Below are positions 32,757 through 33,702 of a DNA stretch of 33,702 nt, in pieces. The position numbers were made by a program, and so were the translations under genes. The stretch is from an uncultured Phocaeicola sp. (GTDB lineage Bacteria > Bacteroidota > Bacteroidia > Bacteroidales > Bacteroidaceae), in the NCBI GenBank assembly GCA_944322395.1, contig CALUPA010000022.1:1-33702 (forward strand), read 5' to 3'. Below the pieces are notes generated by a model, which was not told the DNA's origin, did not search any database, and saw only the letters and a list, made by a program, of their open reading frames with translations. Each line of letters starts with the position of its first letter. Positions within the stretch are counted from its first letter, which is position 1.

Positions 32757-33686
32757 ATGAGAAAATTTAATATCGGAATATTCCTTTCTTTGATGCTGTT
32801 GGTGGCTTTTTCGTCCTGTAAGGAACAAAAGCCTAACAATAAAGTAGTCATCAATGAAGTGCTGGTGGATAATCAGAGTAACTTCCAGGATGATTACGGA
32901 TTGCACAGCGGATGGATAGAAATATTCAACAAGTCATATAGCAGTGCTGATTTGGCGGGATGCTTGCTTCGTGTAAGCTCACAGCCGGGTGATACTGCCA
33001 CTTATTTTATTCCAAAAGGTGATGTGTTGACCCTTTTGAAACCTCGCCAACACACATTGTTTTGGGCGGATGGTGCACCGCGTCGTGGTACTTTCCACAC
33101 AAACTTTGTATTAAGCAAAACAAACGAGAACTGGATTGGACTTTATGATTCGGGTAAGAAACTTCTTGATCAGGTAGTTGTTCCGGCTGGTGTACTTAAA
33201 GAAAATTATTCATATGCCCGGGTGAGCGACGGCTTGAACGAATGGGAAGTGAAGGATGACAGTGCTGAGAAGTATGTTACACCTAGCACAAACAACAAGA
33301 CTATAGAAAGTAATCCTAAAATGGATAAGTTCGAACAGCATGATCCTGTTGGTGTTGGTATGGCGATTTCGGCTATGGCTGTCGTATTTACAGGTCTGAT
33401 TCTGCTTTATATTTGCTTTAAGTTTGTCGGTAAGTCTGCAATTGCTTTGCGTAAGCGTAACGCTATGAAAGCACAGAATGTGACAGACCACAAGGAAGCT
33501 AAGGAAATGAAGCTTGGTGAAGCTCCCGGAGAAGTTATTGCTGCGATATCTATGGCATTGCACGAAGCTCAGGGCGCCGATCACGATGTGGAAGAAACTA
33601 TCCTTACAATAAGCCGCGTAAAACGTAGTTACTCGCCATGGAGTTCTAAGATTTATACTTTGCGTGAAACTCCGAACAAGAAATAA
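32757..33686 (+). CDS. Lipoprotein with lamin-tail domain fused to OadG-type membrane segment
   Basis: The 309-residue protein starts at ATG 32757, not at the upstream frame start 32631, which lies inside mmdA. A signal peptide with a lipoprotein-like end (MRKFNIGIFLSLMLLVAFSSC, Cys21) is followed by a lamin-tail-like beta domain (about 28-165, VVINEVLVDNQSN, GWIEIFNKS). A single membrane helix (about 200-225, GVGMAISAMAVVFTGLILLYI) and a cytoplasmic Lys-rich part match the OadG gamma subunit of sodium-pumping decarboxylases. It directly follows mmdA by 22 bases. The LTD part may face the periplasm. The reason for the fusion is unknown. Confidence 0.88.
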   Translation: MRKFNIGIFLSLMLLVAFSSCKEQKPNNKVVINEVLVDNQSNFQDDYGLHSGWIEIFNKSYSSADLAGCLLRVSSQPGDTATYFIPKGDVLTLLKPRQHTLFWADGAPRRGTFHTNFVLSKTNENWIGLYDSGKKLLDQVVVPAGVLKENYSYARVSDGLNEWEVKDDSAEKYVTPSTNNKTIESNPKMDKFEQHDPVGVGMAISAMAVVFTGLILLYICFKFVGKSAIALRKRNAMKAQNVTDHKEAKEMKLGEAPGEVIAAISMALHEAQGADHDVEETILTISRVKRSYSPWSSKIYTLRETPNKK

Positions 33687-33702
33687 CTTTGATAAAATTT
33701 AA

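Overview
This window looks like chromosomal DNA of a Bacteroidales species, most likely Bacteroides, Phocaeicola or a close relative. The grounds are promoter -7 boxes of the Bacteroides type (TAnnTTTG) ahead of many genes, A-rich start regions without clear Shine-Dalgarno sequences, and lineage-typical genes. Those genes are an ExbB/4-TM/ExbD/ExbD cluster, an M64 peptidase, an M56 sensor with a TonB tail next to a BlaI repressor, and a lamin-tail/OadG lipoprotein in a methylmalonyl-CoA module.

Layout. 1-1907: energy-transduction operon (exbB end, 4-TM protein, two exbD), closed by a 46-bp palindromic terminator. 1968-3816 (-): M64 peptidase and a GNAT acetyltransferase. 3963-4445 (+): Lrp/AsnC regulator. 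4449-5753 (-): thyA-folA. 5900-7333 (+): RsmF-like rRNA methyltransferase, overlapping tail to tail with topB (7317-9425, -), whose 5' end is missing. 9426-13137 is an AT-rich accessory stretch with a 22-bp tandem array, several strong palindromes, an AlbA/ATPase-type gene whose start is out of frame, a small unknown ORF, and two overlapping flavodoxin-like genes.

13303-19651: leucine operon. A leader peptide rich in Leu and Ile codons sits over an antiterminator/terminator pair. It is followed by leuA, leuC, leuD, a second isopropylmalate/citramalate synthase-type gene, and a leuB carrying an apparent 118-bp internal deletion. 19751-21429 (-): BlaI-type repressor and M56/TonB sensor. 21688-26702 (+): tripartite efflux pump (TolC, EmrA-type, EmrB-type) and an AraC regulator. 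26836-29308 (-): nitroreductase, Rossmann/DUF2520 protein, KdsC-type phosphatase and Maf. 29470-30433 (+): GNAT/FemAB-like protein. 30615-33686 (+): methylmalonyl-CoA epimerase, carboxyltransferase subunit and LTD-OadG lipoprotein, the start of a methylmalonyl-CoA decarboxylase module that runs past the window.

The most notable points are the peptide-mediated attenuator at the head of the leu operon, the combination of that intact control system with a broken leuB, and the concentration of gene damage and repeats in 9.3-11.7 kb. Everything here comes from reading the sequence. No database search was run, and the disrupted genes could be real lesions or sequence/assembly errors.
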